A stretch of 64,000 nt of DNA from the NCBI GenBank assembly GCA_020853705.1, contig JADYYK010000086.1, forward strand, positions 1 through 64,000, in the 5' to 3' direction. Origin of the DNA: Deltaproteobacteria bacterium. Its GTDB lineage: Bacteria > Myxococcota_A > Polyangia > Haliangiales > JADYYK01. Below, piece after piece: positions 8,744 through 17,786 of this stretch. A program made the translations under genes and the position numbers. The stretch's first letter is position 1, and each line of letters begins with the position of its first letter. The notes beneath the pieces are model-generated. The model saw only the letters and a list, made by a program, of their open reading frames with translations. It did no database searches and was not told where the DNA came from.

Positions 8744-10966
8744 CTATGGGGCGGGCGTGGGAGCGGGTGTGGGAGTGGGGGCGCCCGGGACGACGGGCGG
8801 GGCCACTGGCGCCTTGTACGCGGGGGCGTTCTTGCCCAGGACGGTGATGCTCTTGGCCGCCTTGGGCAGGTACTTGTCGAGCTTGCCGAGGTACCAGCTG
8901 GCGCCGAGCGCGAGCAGCACGAGCAGGAAGATGTACAGCTTCCAGGGCTTGCCCTTCTCGCGATAGGGGTCGTGCTTCATGTGCTCCGAGCCCTCGGGCA
9001 GCGCCGCCACGGTGGTCAGCGCGCCGCCGAACGGCACGTTGATCCTGGCGCGGCCGTTGACCGCCCAGCCGCCGGCGTCCAGCAGCGGCCCCAGGTTGCG
9101 TCGGCGCAGCTTGAGCCACGCCAGCAGCATCGACGGCCCCGAGATCATCAGCAGCAGGGCCACGATCCCGATCGGCATCCACATGCCGAGGCCCAGGAAC
9201 GCCGCCAGCACGCCGGTGATGAGCGCGCCGATGCCGCCGATGGCGACGCCGATGGCGGCCACGGTGCCGACGTCGATCTTCTTGGGCTCGGGTGGCTTCT
9301 CCGGCTTCTTGTCGACGTGGGTGACCGCCTCGGCGCCGGCGGCCAGCTTGGACTGCGCGGCGGCGTCGGCGGCGCTGGCGCGCTTGTTGACCTGCTCCTC
9401 GATCATGCGCGCGAACTTCTTGTAGGGCGACCAGAAGGCCTGGCGCACGCTGATGGGGGCGTCGATGATCTTGGTGATGGTGGCCTGGTAGTCCTTGCCG
9501 TCGCGGTCGTAGAACACGCCGTTGCGGCCGACGAACAGGTTGTCGGAGTCGCCCGCGGTGACGGCGGCGGCGATGCTCTTCTTCTCGCCGCTGGCGCGGA
9601 CGCAGTCGCAGTAGACCAGGCAGGCGCCCGCCATCGGCGCCAGGGTGCCGTGCTTGCCGGCGTCGATGACCTCCACCGTCAGCTCGCAGGCGCGGGCGTC
9701 GAGGTACAGCGTGCCGGCCTGGAAGACCGCCCCCTTGCGCGCGTAGAAGTCGGCAAAGTTGACGAAGTTGTGCAGGATCTTCTTCAGATCTCGTTGACAG
9801 CGTAGCAACTTCTCGAGGTCGGTCAGGCGATCGTAGTCGTCCTTGGCGGCCAGATCCTTGCTGATGGTGGCGTCGAGCTGCGCCTGCAGGTCGCCGCCCG
9901 CCAGCGTGCGTGCGCGCGCCACCGCGTCGGGCAGCTTGGCCACCGCGCTGGTCGGGCGCGCCGCCTGCCAGGCCTCGAAGGGGGCCAGCTTGGCGCACAG
10001 GTCCTTCCAGTCGACCTCGGTCAGCGTGGTGCGCGCCGCGCCCAGCACCGGGGCCACGGCCTTGCTGGCCAGGTCGGCCAGCGCGCCGGCCCAGGCCGGA
10101 TTGACCGGCCCCTCCAGCGGCAACGGCCGGCCGGCGTCGACGCGCGCCAGCGGCAGCCTGGCGATCTCGGGCGAGCCCGCGGCCAGCTCCTTGCTCGACA
10201 GCGCGGTCAGCTCGGCCTCGGACGGGCCCAGCGCGGCGGCCGCCTTGGTGTCATAGGCGCACAGCCGGCAGCGCGCGAAGTAGTCATCGACCTTGGCGCG
10301 CACCGCCTGCACCGCCGCGAAGGCGGCGTCGGTGGCGGCGCCGATGACGCGGGTGCCGGCGGCGGCGCCCTTGTCGTCCCAGGCCACCAGCGCGGCCACG
10401 TCGGCGAAGAACGCCTTGGCCTTGTCGGCGTTGGCGCCGGCCTTGCCCCCGCGATCGGGCACCCCGCCCACGGTGGCCAGGATGTCCTCGACGACCTTGG
10501 CCAGCGCGGCGTCACCGACGTCGGGCGTGACCACGCCGTCGCCGTTGAAGGGCGTCGCGGCCAGGTTCTTCTGCGCGTCGCTGATGTCGGCCAGGGCCAG
10601 CGTGCCGGCGTCCTTGCGCGCGAGGTCGGTCAGCACGCGACGCGCGCTGGCGCGCAGTGGGCCGTCCTTCAGCTTGTCGAGGGCCAGCTTGTCGCTGGGC
10701 TCGAGCAGCGTGCCGAGGTCGACCAGGTGCTCGCCCAGCCAGGACAGCACGCCCAGGATCTCGGCCACGCGCACCCAGCCGTCCTTGTCGGTGTCGAGCA
10801 GCTCCAGGGTGCGCGCCTCGAGGTGCACGCCCTTGGTCGGCATCGACAGCGCGGCCCACAGCTTGCGGTCGAGCTCGCCGAGGTGCGCCAGATCTGCACC
10901 ACGCTCCAGCACGACCTGGTCCACACCACCGGCGCGGTAGAACTTGAAGCGATGCTTGCTGGCCAC
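8744..10966 (-). CDS. EF-hand containing membrane protein
   Basis: A 740-residue protein with a canonical 12-residue EF-hand loop at 58-69 (Asp58, Asp60, Asp62, Gly63, Glu69 in DxDxDG....E spacing) and a second partial Asn-Gly-Asp-Gly loop near residue 140, so calcium binding is expected. The central part is mainly helical. A conserved-looking LEKLLR....NFVNFADFY segment resembles large uncharacterised EF-hand proteins of other phyla. There are two hydrophobic hairpins: one near 565-620 (two helices) and one single helix near 680, then a Pro/Thr tail. The start is GTG with a strong ribosome site AAGGAGG 6-8 bases upstream, unlike most neighbours. Function unknown. Confidence 0.78.
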   Translation of the reverse strand: MASKHRFKFYRAGGVDQVVLERGADLAHLGELDRKLWAALSMPTKGVHLEARTLELLDTDKDGWVRVAEILGVLSWLGEHLVDLGTLLEPSDKLALDKLKDGPLRASARRVLTDLARKDAGTLALADISDAQKNLAATPFNGDGVVTPDVGDAALAKVVEDILATVGGVPDRGGKAGANADKAKAFFADVAALVAWDDKGAAAGTRVIGAATDAAFAAVQAVRAKVDDYFARCRLCAYDTKAAAALGPSEAELTALSSKELAAGSPEIARLPLARVDAGRPLPLEGPVNPAWAGALADLASKAVAPVLGAARTTLTEVDWKDLCAKLAPFEAWQAARPTSAVAKLPDAVARARTLAGGDLQAQLDATISKDLAAKDDYDRLTDLEKLLRCQRDLKKILHNFVNFADFYARKGAVFQAGTLYLDARACELTVEVIDAGKHGTLAPMAGACLVYCDCVRASGEKKSIAAAVTAGDSDNLFVGRNGVFYDRDGKDYQATITKIIDAPISVRQAFWSPYKKFARMIEEQVNKRASAADAAAQSKLAAGAEAVTHVDKKPEKPPEPKKIDVGTVAAIGVAIGGIGALITGVLAAFLGLGMWMPIGIVALLLMISGPSMLLAWLKLRRRNLGPLLDAGGWAVNGRARINVPFGGALTTVAALPEGSEHMKHDPYREKGKPWKLYIFLLVLLALGASWYLGKLDKYLPKAAKSITVLGKNAPAYKAPVAPPVVPGAPTPTPAPTPAP

Positions 10967-11108
10967 GGCGGTCCTCCTTGTGCAGGCCCTCTAGCAACAA
11001 CCGTTCCGCGGCGGCGGGCCGCGGCACGGGGGCAAATCGAGCCGACTCGGCGCGGACAGTATCACGCAGGGTCACTCTGGACAGCCCTGTCACCGGCAGA
11101 GATACACC

Positions 11109-12695
11109 TCAGTCGATGAGCACGCCGGGGTTGAGGATGGCCGCCGGATCCAGCGTGCGCTTCGCGGCGCGCAAGGCCTGCGCGAACGGCTCGGGGCGCT
11201 CGCGATCGTACCAGGGCCGGTGCGTGCGCCCGACCGCGTGGTGGTGGGTGATGGTGCCGCCGGCCGCGCTGAGCGCGTCGCCCGCGGCCTGCTTCAGCTC
11301 GGCCCACTGCTCGAGCTCGGCGCCCCGGCGAGCGCGGCCCAGGAAGGTGAAGTAGGGCGCCGGCCCGTCGGGGTAGACGTGGGTGAAGCGACAGCTGACG
11401 ACGCCGCCGCCGCACACCCGCTGCAGGGTGTCGTTCATCGCCGCGGTCACCGCGCGGAACAGCTCGGGGAACGCCGTCCAGGTGCAGGCGGTCTCGAAGG
11501 TGTCGGCGATGATGCCCAGGCACAGCAGGCCGTCTTGCAGGTAGGGCCCGTCGAGGAAGGTCTTGCGCCAGCTCTCGGCAGCGTCGTCCCCCGGAGCGCG
11601 CGCCTTGTCGCGGTCGTCGCGCAGCCGCGGCCCGCGCGGACAGCTGCCGCCGTGGCCGATGGCGATGGCCAGCGCGCGCTCCAGCCACGGGCCCAGCGGG
11701 TGATCGGCCGACTCGAAGCCCAGCAGCAGCACGTTGTCGGCGGCGACCCCGGTGATCATGGCCTCGCGCGCGTCGAGCAGTCGACAGTTGGCCGGGTGCA
11801 GGCCCGACTGCGCGACCTCGCGGGTGGCCGCCACCGCGGCGTCGAAGTCGGCGAAGTGCACGCTGGCGCTGGCGCGGTAGACCGGGCGCGGCACGATGCG
11901 CATCCAGGCCTCGGTGATGACGCCCAGGACGCCCTCGCTGCCGCACACCAGGCGGTTGGGATCGGGGCCGGCGCCCGAGGCCGGCAGGCGCGCGCTCTGC
12001 CACAGCCCGCGCGGCGTCAGCATGCGCACCGACTGCACCAGGTCGTCGATGTGCGTGTGCAGGGTGGCGTAGTGGCCGCCGGCGCGGGTCGCGATCCAGC
12101 CGCCCAGGGTGGAAAACTCGAACGACTGCGGGAAGTGGCGCAGCGAGTAGCCCTGCGCCCCCAGCTGCTGCTCCAGCGCGGGGCCGAAAACGCCGCCCTG
12201 GATGCGCGCAGATCTTGACACATCGTCAATCTCGAGGACCCGGTCCAGGGCCGCGAGATCGATCGACACCGCGCCGTTGTGGCCCGGGCCCAGGCGCGGC
12301 TCGACGCCGCCGACCACGCTGGAGCCGCCGCCGAACGGGATGGCCGCCAGCTTGTGGGCCTCGCAGGCGGCCAGCACCCGCAACAGCTCGGCCTCGTCGC
12401 GCGGGCGCGCCACCAGATCGGGCGCGCTGCCGTGATCGCCCTGGAAGCCGCGCACGCGATCGGGGTAGGCCTTGCCGCGCGCGTGGCTGGCGCGCTCGTG
12501 GGCGGCGGCGCTGGCGAAGCCGGCCAGGTCGGCGGGCACCGGCACGCGCGGCGCCTGCAGCGCGGCCAGCGCGACCTCGTCGGGAACCGGCTCCTCGGGC
12601 GTCAGGGCGCCGAACAGGGGCAGCGCGCGCGCCGCCACCGTGTCCAGCGCGGGTCGACGTTCGGTCAGGCCCCATCCCCACAGACTGCGCGGCAT
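11109..12695 (-). CDS. FAD-binding oxidase, alkylglycerone-phosphate-synthase-like
   Basis: A 528-residue flavoenzyme of the VAO/PCMH family. The FAD-binding motif IPFGGGSSVVGG lies near residue 120, an FSTLGGW-type isoalloxazine/ribityl segment near 195, and the cap domain ends in a HHHAVGR.H motif like that of alkylglycerone-phosphate synthase, where His residues are needed for catalysis. The N-terminal WGWG segment also matches bacterial AgpS proteins. AgpS makes the ether bond of ether lipids, which serve as developmental signals in Myxococcus. A 2-hydroxyacid dehydrogenase of the same fold cannot be excluded. Monocistronic, divergent from the aminotransferase gene. Confidence 0.75.
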   Translation of the reverse strand: MPRSLWGWGLTERRPALDTVAARALPLFGALTPEEPVPDEVALAALQAPRVPVPADLAGFASAAAHERASHARGKAYPDRVRGFQGDHGSAPDLVARPRDEAELLRVLAACEAHKLAAIPFGGGSSVVGGVEPRLGPGHNGAVSIDLAALDRVLEIDDVSRSARIQGGVFGPALEQQLGAQGYSLRHFPQSFEFSTLGGWIATRAGGHYATLHTHIDDLVQSVRMLTPRGLWQSARLPASGAGPDPNRLVCGSEGVLGVITEAWMRIVPRPVYRASASVHFADFDAAVAATREVAQSGLHPANCRLLDAREAMITGVAADNVLLLGFESADHPLGPWLERALAIAIGHGGSCPRGPRLRDDRDKARAPGDDAAESWRKTFLDGPYLQDGLLCLGIIADTFETACTWTAFPELFRAVTAAMNDTLQRVCGGGVVSCRFTHVYPDGPAPYFTFLGRARRGAELEQWAELKQAAGDALSAAGGTITHHHAVGRTHRPWYDRERPEPFAQALRAAKRTLDPAAILNPGVLID

Positions 12696-12742
12696 CCCAG
12701 CAGCACAGCCCAGGTCGGCCCGCGGCGCAAGCCCGGATCGGG

Positions 12743-12748
12743 TAGGCT
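12743..12748 (+). promoter_or_regulatory. Putative -10 box, leaderless arrangement
   Basis: TAGGCT ends six bases before the GTG start at 12755. No ribosome-binding site fits in the gap. Confidence 0.4.
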
Positions 12749-12754
12749 GCTCGC

Positions 12755-13936
12755 GTGCACGAGCTCGCGCAGGCCTTCGCGCTGGATCCCGCGGTCAGCT
12801 TCCTGAACCACGGCTCGTTCGGTGCCTGCCCGCGCGCGGTGCTGGCGGCGCAGAGCGCGCTGCGCGCCCGCCTGGAGGCCGAGCCGGTGCGCTTCTTCGC
12901 CCGCGACTACGAGACGCTGCTCGACGCCGCGCGCGCCGAGCTGGCGCGCTTCGTGGGCGCCGACCCGGCCGACCTCGCCTTCGTGGCCAACGCCACCACC
13001 GGCGTCAGCACCGTGCTGCGCTCGCTGCGCTTCGCTCCCGGCGACGAGCTCCTGGTCACCGACCACGAGTATCCCGCCTCGCGCAACGCGCTCGACTTCG
13101 TGGCCGACGCTGGCGCTGGCGTGGCCAGGGTGGTGGTCGCGGCGGTGCCGTTCCCGGTCGCCAGCGCCGAGGCCATCGTGGACGCGGTGCTGGCCGCGGT
13201 CACGCCGCGCACGCGCCTGCTGCTCATCGACCATGTGACCAGCCAGACCGGCGTCATCATGCCGGTGGCCGCGCTGTGCGCCGCGCTGGCGCCGCGCGGG
13301 ATCGACGTCCTGGTCGACGGCGCGCACGGCCCCGGCATGCTCGACCTGGCGGTGTCCCAGCTGGGCGCCGCCTACTACACCGGCAACCTGCACAAGTGGG
13401 TGTGCGGGCCCAAGGCGGCCGCCTTCCTGTGGGTCCGTCGTGACCGCCAGGAGGGCGTGCGTCCCCTGGCCATCAGCCACGGCGCGCGCTCGCCGCGCAG
13501 CGACCGCGCGCGCTTCCAGCTCGAGCTCGACTGGTGCGGGACCTGGGATCCCACCGCGGCGCTGTGCGCCCCCGAGGCCATCCGCCACATCGGCGGCCTG
13601 CTGCCCGGCGGCTGGCCCGCAGTGCGCGCGCACAACCACGCGCTGGCGCTGGCGGCGCGCGATCTCGTCGCCGCCGCCCTGGGTGTGCCCGCGCCGGTGC
13701 CCGATGACCTCATCGGCTCGATGGCGTCGCTGCCGCTGCCCGACGGCAAGCGGCCCCCGCGCGGCGGCATCGATCCGCTGCAGGACGCGCTGTGGGCGCG
13801 GGGGATCGAGGTCCCGGTGGTGCTGTGGCCGGCCTGGCCGCGGCGCCTGCTCAGGGTGTCGGCGCAGCTTTACAACCACCACGCCCAGTATGAGCAGCTG
13901 GCCAGCGCGCTGCGCGAGGCCCTCGCCGCCGAGTAA
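12755..13936 (+). CDS. Class V aminotransferase, isopenicillin-N-epimerase-like
   Basis: A 393-residue PLP enzyme of fold type I, class V (CefD/Csd-like). Visible features: N-terminal FLNHGSFG (substrate/PLP loop), Asp188-Gly-Ala-His (pyridine N and ring contacts), and HKW with Lys214 as the Schiff-base lysine in GNLHKWVCGP. The family includes epimerases, cysteine desulfurase-like enzymes and uncharacterised aminotransferases. The FLNHGS and HKW patterns favour the isopenicillin-N-epimerase-like group, most members of which do not make antibiotics. The start GTG is supported by the family N-terminus and by a -10-like box six bases upstream. Confidence 0.85.
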   Translation: MHELAQAFALDPAVSFLNHGSFGACPRAVLAAQSALRARLEAEPVRFFARDYETLLDAARAELARFVGADPADLAFVANATTGVSTVLRSLRFAPGDELLVTDHEYPASRNALDFVADAGAGVARVVVAAVPFPVASAEAIVDAVLAAVTPRTRLLLIDHVTSQTGVIMPVAALCAALAPRGIDVLVDGAHGPGMLDLAVSQLGAAYYTGNLHKWVCGPKAAAFLWVRRDRQEGVRPLAISHGARSPRSDRARFQLELDWCGTWDPTAALCAPEAIRHIGGLLPGGWPAVRAHNHALALAARDLVAAALGVPAPVPDDLIGSMASLPLPDGKRPPRGGIDPLQDALWARGIEVPVVLWPAWPRRLLRVSAQLYNHHAQYEQLASALREALAAE

Positions 13937-13956
13937 GCCCGGCCAGCCCGGCGCGT

Positions 13957-13962
13957 TATGCT
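13957..13962 (+). promoter_or_regulatory. Putative -10 box, leaderless arrangement
   Basis: TATGCT, six bases before ATG 13969. Confidence 0.4.
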
Positions 13963-13968
13963 GGCGCC

Positions 13969-15057
13969 ATGAAGACCATGCGCCTCGTCACCTGGGTCGT
14001 GCTATCCCTGCCGGTGCTCGCGCAGGCGGAACCCGCGCCCAGCCCGGCGCCCACGCCACCCGGTCCGGTTGAACCAGCCCCGGCGCCCGCGCCCGCCCCC
14101 GAGGCCTCGCCCGCCGCCAGCCCCGCGCCTGCGCTGGCGCCCGAGTCCGAGCCCAAGCCCGAGCCCGCGGTCCACACCGACGACGACATCGAGGTCAGCC
14201 CCGGCTCGGTGGCCCTGGCCCGCGAGTCCTTCGGCGACGGCGGCTACAGCCACGGCAGCGCGCGCTCCACCGTCAAGGACTGGCTGCTCCTGCCCAAGGG
14301 CAGCCTGGAGATCGGCGGCGACCTCACCTTCATCACCAGCGAGGCCACGCCCGAGCCCATCCTGTTCAGCGACTTCGGCATCCTGACCCTGCGCGGGCGC
14401 TACTCGTTCGGCCGCGCCGAGGTCGGCGTCGCCACCGATCTGCTCATCAAGCAGCCCAGCTTCTTCAACGAGCCGGTGTCCCAGGGCGGCTCGGTGGATC
14501 TGCGCGTCGGCCTGCGCAACCAGGTCGCCGGCGCCCTGGTGCTGAGCGGCGGCCCGCTGACCGGTGACAAGGGGCTATGGGGCGGCGTCGATCTCGCCTT
14601 CCAGAGCAAGAAGACCATCCACGAGACCCTGGTCTTCCAGGGCCAGATCGGCGCCGGCTACACCCACCTGGCGCTCGACGGCACCAAGGACGCCTGGTTC
14701 GCCGAGACCACGCTGGGCGCCACCACGCTGCTGCGGGCGCCCAACGGCATGTTCGGCATGTACGTGGGCAGCGCGCTGCGCATCCCGGTGGCCTGGGCCC
14801 CCGACGAGGGCGACGGCGAGGCCTACTACCTGGATCCGCAGACCCGCCTCGGCTTCACCGTCGGCACCGTGTACGCCGTGGTGCCCGACTGGGATCTGAT
14901 GGTGTCCTACACCGTGGTCGACCGCGGCGACAAGGACGCCCCCGCGACCACGCTGCCCATCCTGAGCGGCGGCTTCGATCAGCGCGACTTCGTCTTCAGC
15001 ATCGTGCACCGCTGGGAGAAGAAGCCGCGCCGCCGCCAGTACATGATCGCGGAGTAG
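13969..15057 (+). CDS. Secreted, probable outer-membrane beta-barrel protein
   Basis: A 362-residue protein with a Sec signal peptide ending in AQA (about residue 20), a long Pro/Ala/Glu linker (about 22-65), then a domain of alternating hydrophobic strands with many Gly and aromatic residues, ending in a basic segment. The strand pattern and Gly/Tyr turns suggest a small outer-membrane barrel, facing the cell surface via the linker. No family recognised. Convergent with the large lipoprotein gene downstream, with 18 bases between the stops. Confidence 0.65.
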   Translation: MKTMRLVTWVVLSLPVLAQAEPAPSPAPTPPGPVEPAPAPAPAPEASPAASPAPALAPESEPKPEPAVHTDDDIEVSPGSVALARESFGDGGYSHGSARSTVKDWLLLPKGSLEIGGDLTFITSEATPEPILFSDFGILTLRGRYSFGRAEVGVATDLLIKQPSFFNEPVSQGGSVDLRVGLRNQVAGALVLSGGPLTGDKGLWGGVDLAFQSKKTIHETLVFQGQIGAGYTHLALDGTKDAWFAETTLGATTLLRAPNGMFGMYVGSALRIPVAWAPDEGDGEAYYLDPQTRLGFTVGTVYAVVPDWDLMVSYTVVDRGDKDAPATTLPILSGGFDQRDFVFSIVHRWEKKPRRRQYMIAE

Positions 15058-15075
15058 CGCGCCCGCGTACCAGGG

Positions 15076-16776
15076 CTACGGCAGCTGGACGCCCATGATG
15101 TCGTAGCTCGAGCCGTTCTGCTGGGTCCAGATCACCGCCGGGCGCACGCTGTCGTCATCGGCGCTGCCCCCCGCGATGGAGAGCCGGTTCGCCGTGGTCC
15201 CCACCAACGTCGCCCACGCCGCCCAGGTGCCTCCGTTCCAGGTCGAGTAGCGCACCGCGCCGTCGTCGCGCAGCACCACCGCGACCAGGCCGCCAGCGTA
15301 GCGCGCCAGGAAGATCCCGCTGTCGGCCTTGCCCGCCTCGGCGGGCGGCGCCGTGCTGGTCATCCAGCCGCCCGCCGCGGTGTAGCTCCGGTGCTCGAAG
15401 CTGTCGCGGCCGGCGCCCGCGCGTCGCACCACGTGCATGGTGCTGCCCAGCGTGACCACCGACCAGTCATTGATCGGCGTCGGGGCATCGACCGGGAACA
15501 CCGGGGGCGGCATCACCGCCGAGCCGCCCGACTCGTCGGGCAGCCACGCCCCGGTGGGCTCGCGCACGTTCATGATCAGGTTGGGCGCCGGCTCGGCATC
15601 GCCCAGCTCATACAGGAGGTGCACGCGCGCCCCCAGCTGCACCATGGCGCGCGCGTTGACCGTGGTCGGCACGCACCACAGCACGCGGCGCGCCCAGGTC
15701 ATGACATCGAAGTTGGTGGTCCCGGTGTCCTTGAGATCCGCCGTGTAGATCACGATGTCGCCATAGCCACACGGCGACAGCGGCGGCGTGGCCGGCGTGG
15801 GCAGATAGCCGGTGCTGTCGATGACGGTGCCATCGTCCATGATGAGGACCGCGGTGCCATCGGGCGTCGCGCCAGCGCCCGAGTTGACGTCGTTCGGCAC
15901 TCCGAACGAGATGCTGGCGCCGTCGATGACCGCGCGCACGTGGTAGCGCCCGAGCGGACCGGCGTAGCCCTGCGAGACGTGGATGACGTCCTTGCCGCCG
16001 AGCTGCTTGTAGGCCACCGCGAGGTCGCGCCCGTCGCTGCTGTGATCCTTGGCCAGCGACAGCTCGTCACCGGCGTTCCAGCCCACGAAGTCGAGCGAGT
16101 GCGCCGTCTTGAGCCGCCGCAGCGCCGCCCCCGAGTTGTAGAACAGCCACCAGGCGCCCACCCCGCGCGCGAACACCAGGTGGGTCTGGTGCCCCGCGCC
16201 GGTGGCGTTGGCCAGCGTGCCCGCGGAGGCCAGCACCACCGGGGTCAGCACGCGGCGCACCGTGACCTCGGCGTCGCCGTGGCGCGCGCTGTCGACCATG
16301 CTGGTGGCGCGCACGTGATAGACGCCCTCGGTGAGCGGCGCGGTGTACAGGCCGGTCGCGCTGATGCTGCCGCCGCCGGCCTCCATCACGGTCCAGGTCA
16401 CGCGCATGTCACTGGCCGCGACCGCGGCGCTGAACTGCAAGCTGGCGGTGGCCAGCAGGGAGGTCGTCCCCGGCGTCACCGTGACGCTGCCGGCCGAGGC
16501 GTCGGGGCCCTGGGCGTCGCGCACGCCGCCATCTCTGACGGTGTCGCCGATGCACTGGTTGGCCAGGCCATCGGGCGCGAACTCGCCGTAGCGGCGCCCG
16601 CCACCGCCGATGTCGCAGCTCGGGTCGTCGAAGCTGCACGCGCCGCTCGGCTCGCACACGCCGGCCGTGCCGCCGCTGATGCACTGCGCGCTGCTGCGAC
16701 ACTCGAAGCGCCCCGGCTTGACGCAGCCAGCGAGGATGGCGACCCAGACGAGACCGACCGCGACGAGCACACGCAC
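15076..16776 (-). CDS. Lipoprotein with Cys-rich module and Ig-like domain
   Basis: A 566-residue predicted lipoprotein (lipobox LAGC near residue 19). Directly after it comes a six-Cys module (F.C....QC, CEP.G.CSF, C, then G..RYGE....LANQC) that is shared with the lipoprotein at 23299-24102. An Ig-like bacterial domain (about 110-190, with SVTVTPGTTSLLATASLQF-like strands) follows, then a repeat-rich C-terminal part with WGxG-type beta-blade patterns, perhaps a propeller as in BNR/sialidase-like proteins. Start: the frame is open to 16965, but GTG 16776 lies immediately before the signal sequence and has TACCAT six bases upstream. GTG 16770 is an alternative. Probably exposed on the cell surface. 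Confidence 0.72.
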   Translation of the reverse strand: MRVLVAVGLVWVAILAGCVKPGRFECRSSAQCISGGTAGVCEPSGACSFDDPSCDIGGGGRRYGEFAPDGLANQCIGDTVRDGGVRDAQGPDASAGSVTVTPGTTSLLATASLQFSAAVAASDMRVTWTVMEAGGGSISATGLYTAPLTEGVYHVRATSMVDSARHGDAEVTVRRVLTPVVLASAGTLANATGAGHQTHLVFARGVGAWWLFYNSGAALRRLKTAHSLDFVGWNAGDELSLAKDHSSDGRDLAVAYKQLGGKDVIHVSQGYAGPLGRYHVRAVIDGASISFGVPNDVNSGAGATPDGTAVLIMDDGTVIDSTGYLPTPATPPLSPCGYGDIVIYTADLKDTGTTNFDVMTWARRVLWCVPTTVNARAMVQLGARVHLLYELGDAEPAPNLIMNVREPTGAWLPDESGGSAVMPPPVFPVDAPTPINDWSVVTLGSTMHVVRRAGAGRDSFEHRSYTAAGGWMTSTAPPAEAGKADSGIFLARYAGGLVAVVLRDDGAVRYSTWNGGTWAAWATLVGTTANRLSIAGGSADDDSVRPAVIWTQQNGSSYDIMGVQLP

Positions 16777-16782
16777 GCCGCG

Positions 16783-16788
16783 ATGGTA
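16783..16788 (-). promoter_or_regulatory. Putative -10 box, leaderless arrangement
   Basis: TACCAT on the minus strand, six bases before GTG 16776. Confidence 0.4.
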
Positions 16789-16823
16789 CTGGATCCGCGG
16801 CGATCCTGGACCATAGTCCTGCC

Positions 16824-17780
16824 ATGTCGAGACCGACCGTGATCGCCGCGGTGCTGGGGGTGGTGCTGGGAGCAGGAGCGGTGCTGGGACTGCAGGCGCT
16901 GCGTGGCGGGCCATCCGCGCGCGCGCGCGCGTCGGCACCGGCCGCGGCGCAGGGCGCCGTGCCACCCGCCGAGGCAGCCGCCCCCGGGCCAGCGGCGGCG
17001 ACCCTGGCGGCGCCGACCGCGCAAGCGCCCGCGCCAGCGGCCACGGCTGGCGCTCCCGCCGCCCCGAACGCGCGCCCCGGCAGCGCCGCCGCCGCGGTCG
17101 CGCCCGCTCTGCTGCTGCCGCCGCCCGCCAGCGCCAGCCTCGCCGAGCTGCGCGCCCGCGAGCAGGCCCAGCGCGAGGCCCTGGTCGCCCTGACCCGCGC
17201 GCTCAGCGCCCCGCGCGTGCGCGACGTCGGCGACGTCTTCGACCAGACCCCCGAGGAGCTGGCCGCGATGGCGGCCGACTGCGCGCTGCGCTACGACGTG
17301 CCGCCGTTCGGGTCGGAGCCGGCACTGCTCAGCGACGCCGAGGTCGCCAAGCTCGGGCTCAGCTTCGCCGAGCGCGAGAGCCACGATCGACTGCTGACCG
17401 CGCTCAACCGCAGCGTGCGCGACGACGTCCGCGCCCTGTATGTCGAGCTGACCGGCGATCGCGCCGGCGCCGACGACCTCGACCTGTGGGCGCTGCGCCA
17501 GGAGCTCGTGGCCAAGGCGCTGCCCGCCGATCGCATCGAGGCCCAGCGCCGCATCGCCGCCGAGCGCGCCGGCCTGGCCACGCCGCCGACGCCCGCCCAG
17601 CTGGCCTCGCGTCCGGTGTACGAGCGCTTCCTGCGCCGGCTGATCGCCTCCGCCGACGAGCTCGAGCGCGCCCTGGCCGGCGAGGTCGGCCCCGCCAGCG
17701 CCAACGCCCTGCGCCGCGCCCGCGGCTCACGCTTCGCCCTCAGCGGCTGCGAGGACGGCGTGGCCGCGTCGACGCGGTGA
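16824..17780 (+). CDS. Single-pass membrane protein, hypothetical
   Basis: A 318-residue protein with an N-terminal transmembrane helix (about 6-26, short cytoplasmic Met-Ser-Arg start) followed by an Ala/Pro-rich extracytoplasmic linker to about residue 95, then a helical, Glu/Arg/Leu-rich region with likely coiled coils. One Cys pair-like position (Cys near 153 and Cys near 311) could form a disulfide. No known domain seen. It is divergent from the large lipoprotein (47 bases between starts), with a CATAGT box six bases before its ATG. Confidence 0.6.
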   Translation: MSRPTVIAAVLGVVLGAGAVLGLQALRGGPSARARASAPAAAQGAVPPAEAAAPGPAAATLAAPTAQAPAPAATAGAPAAPNARPGSAAAAVAPALLLPPPASASLAELRAREQAQREALVALTRALSAPRVRDVGDVFDQTPEELAAMAADCALRYDVPPFGSEPALLSDAEVAKLGLSFAERESHDRLLTALNRSVRDDVRALYVELTGDRAGADDLDLWALRQELVAKALPADRIEAQRRIAAERAGLATPPTPAQLASRPVYERFLRRLIASADELERALAGEVGPASANALRRARGSRFALSGCEDGVAASTR

Positions 17781-17786
17781 GGACGG

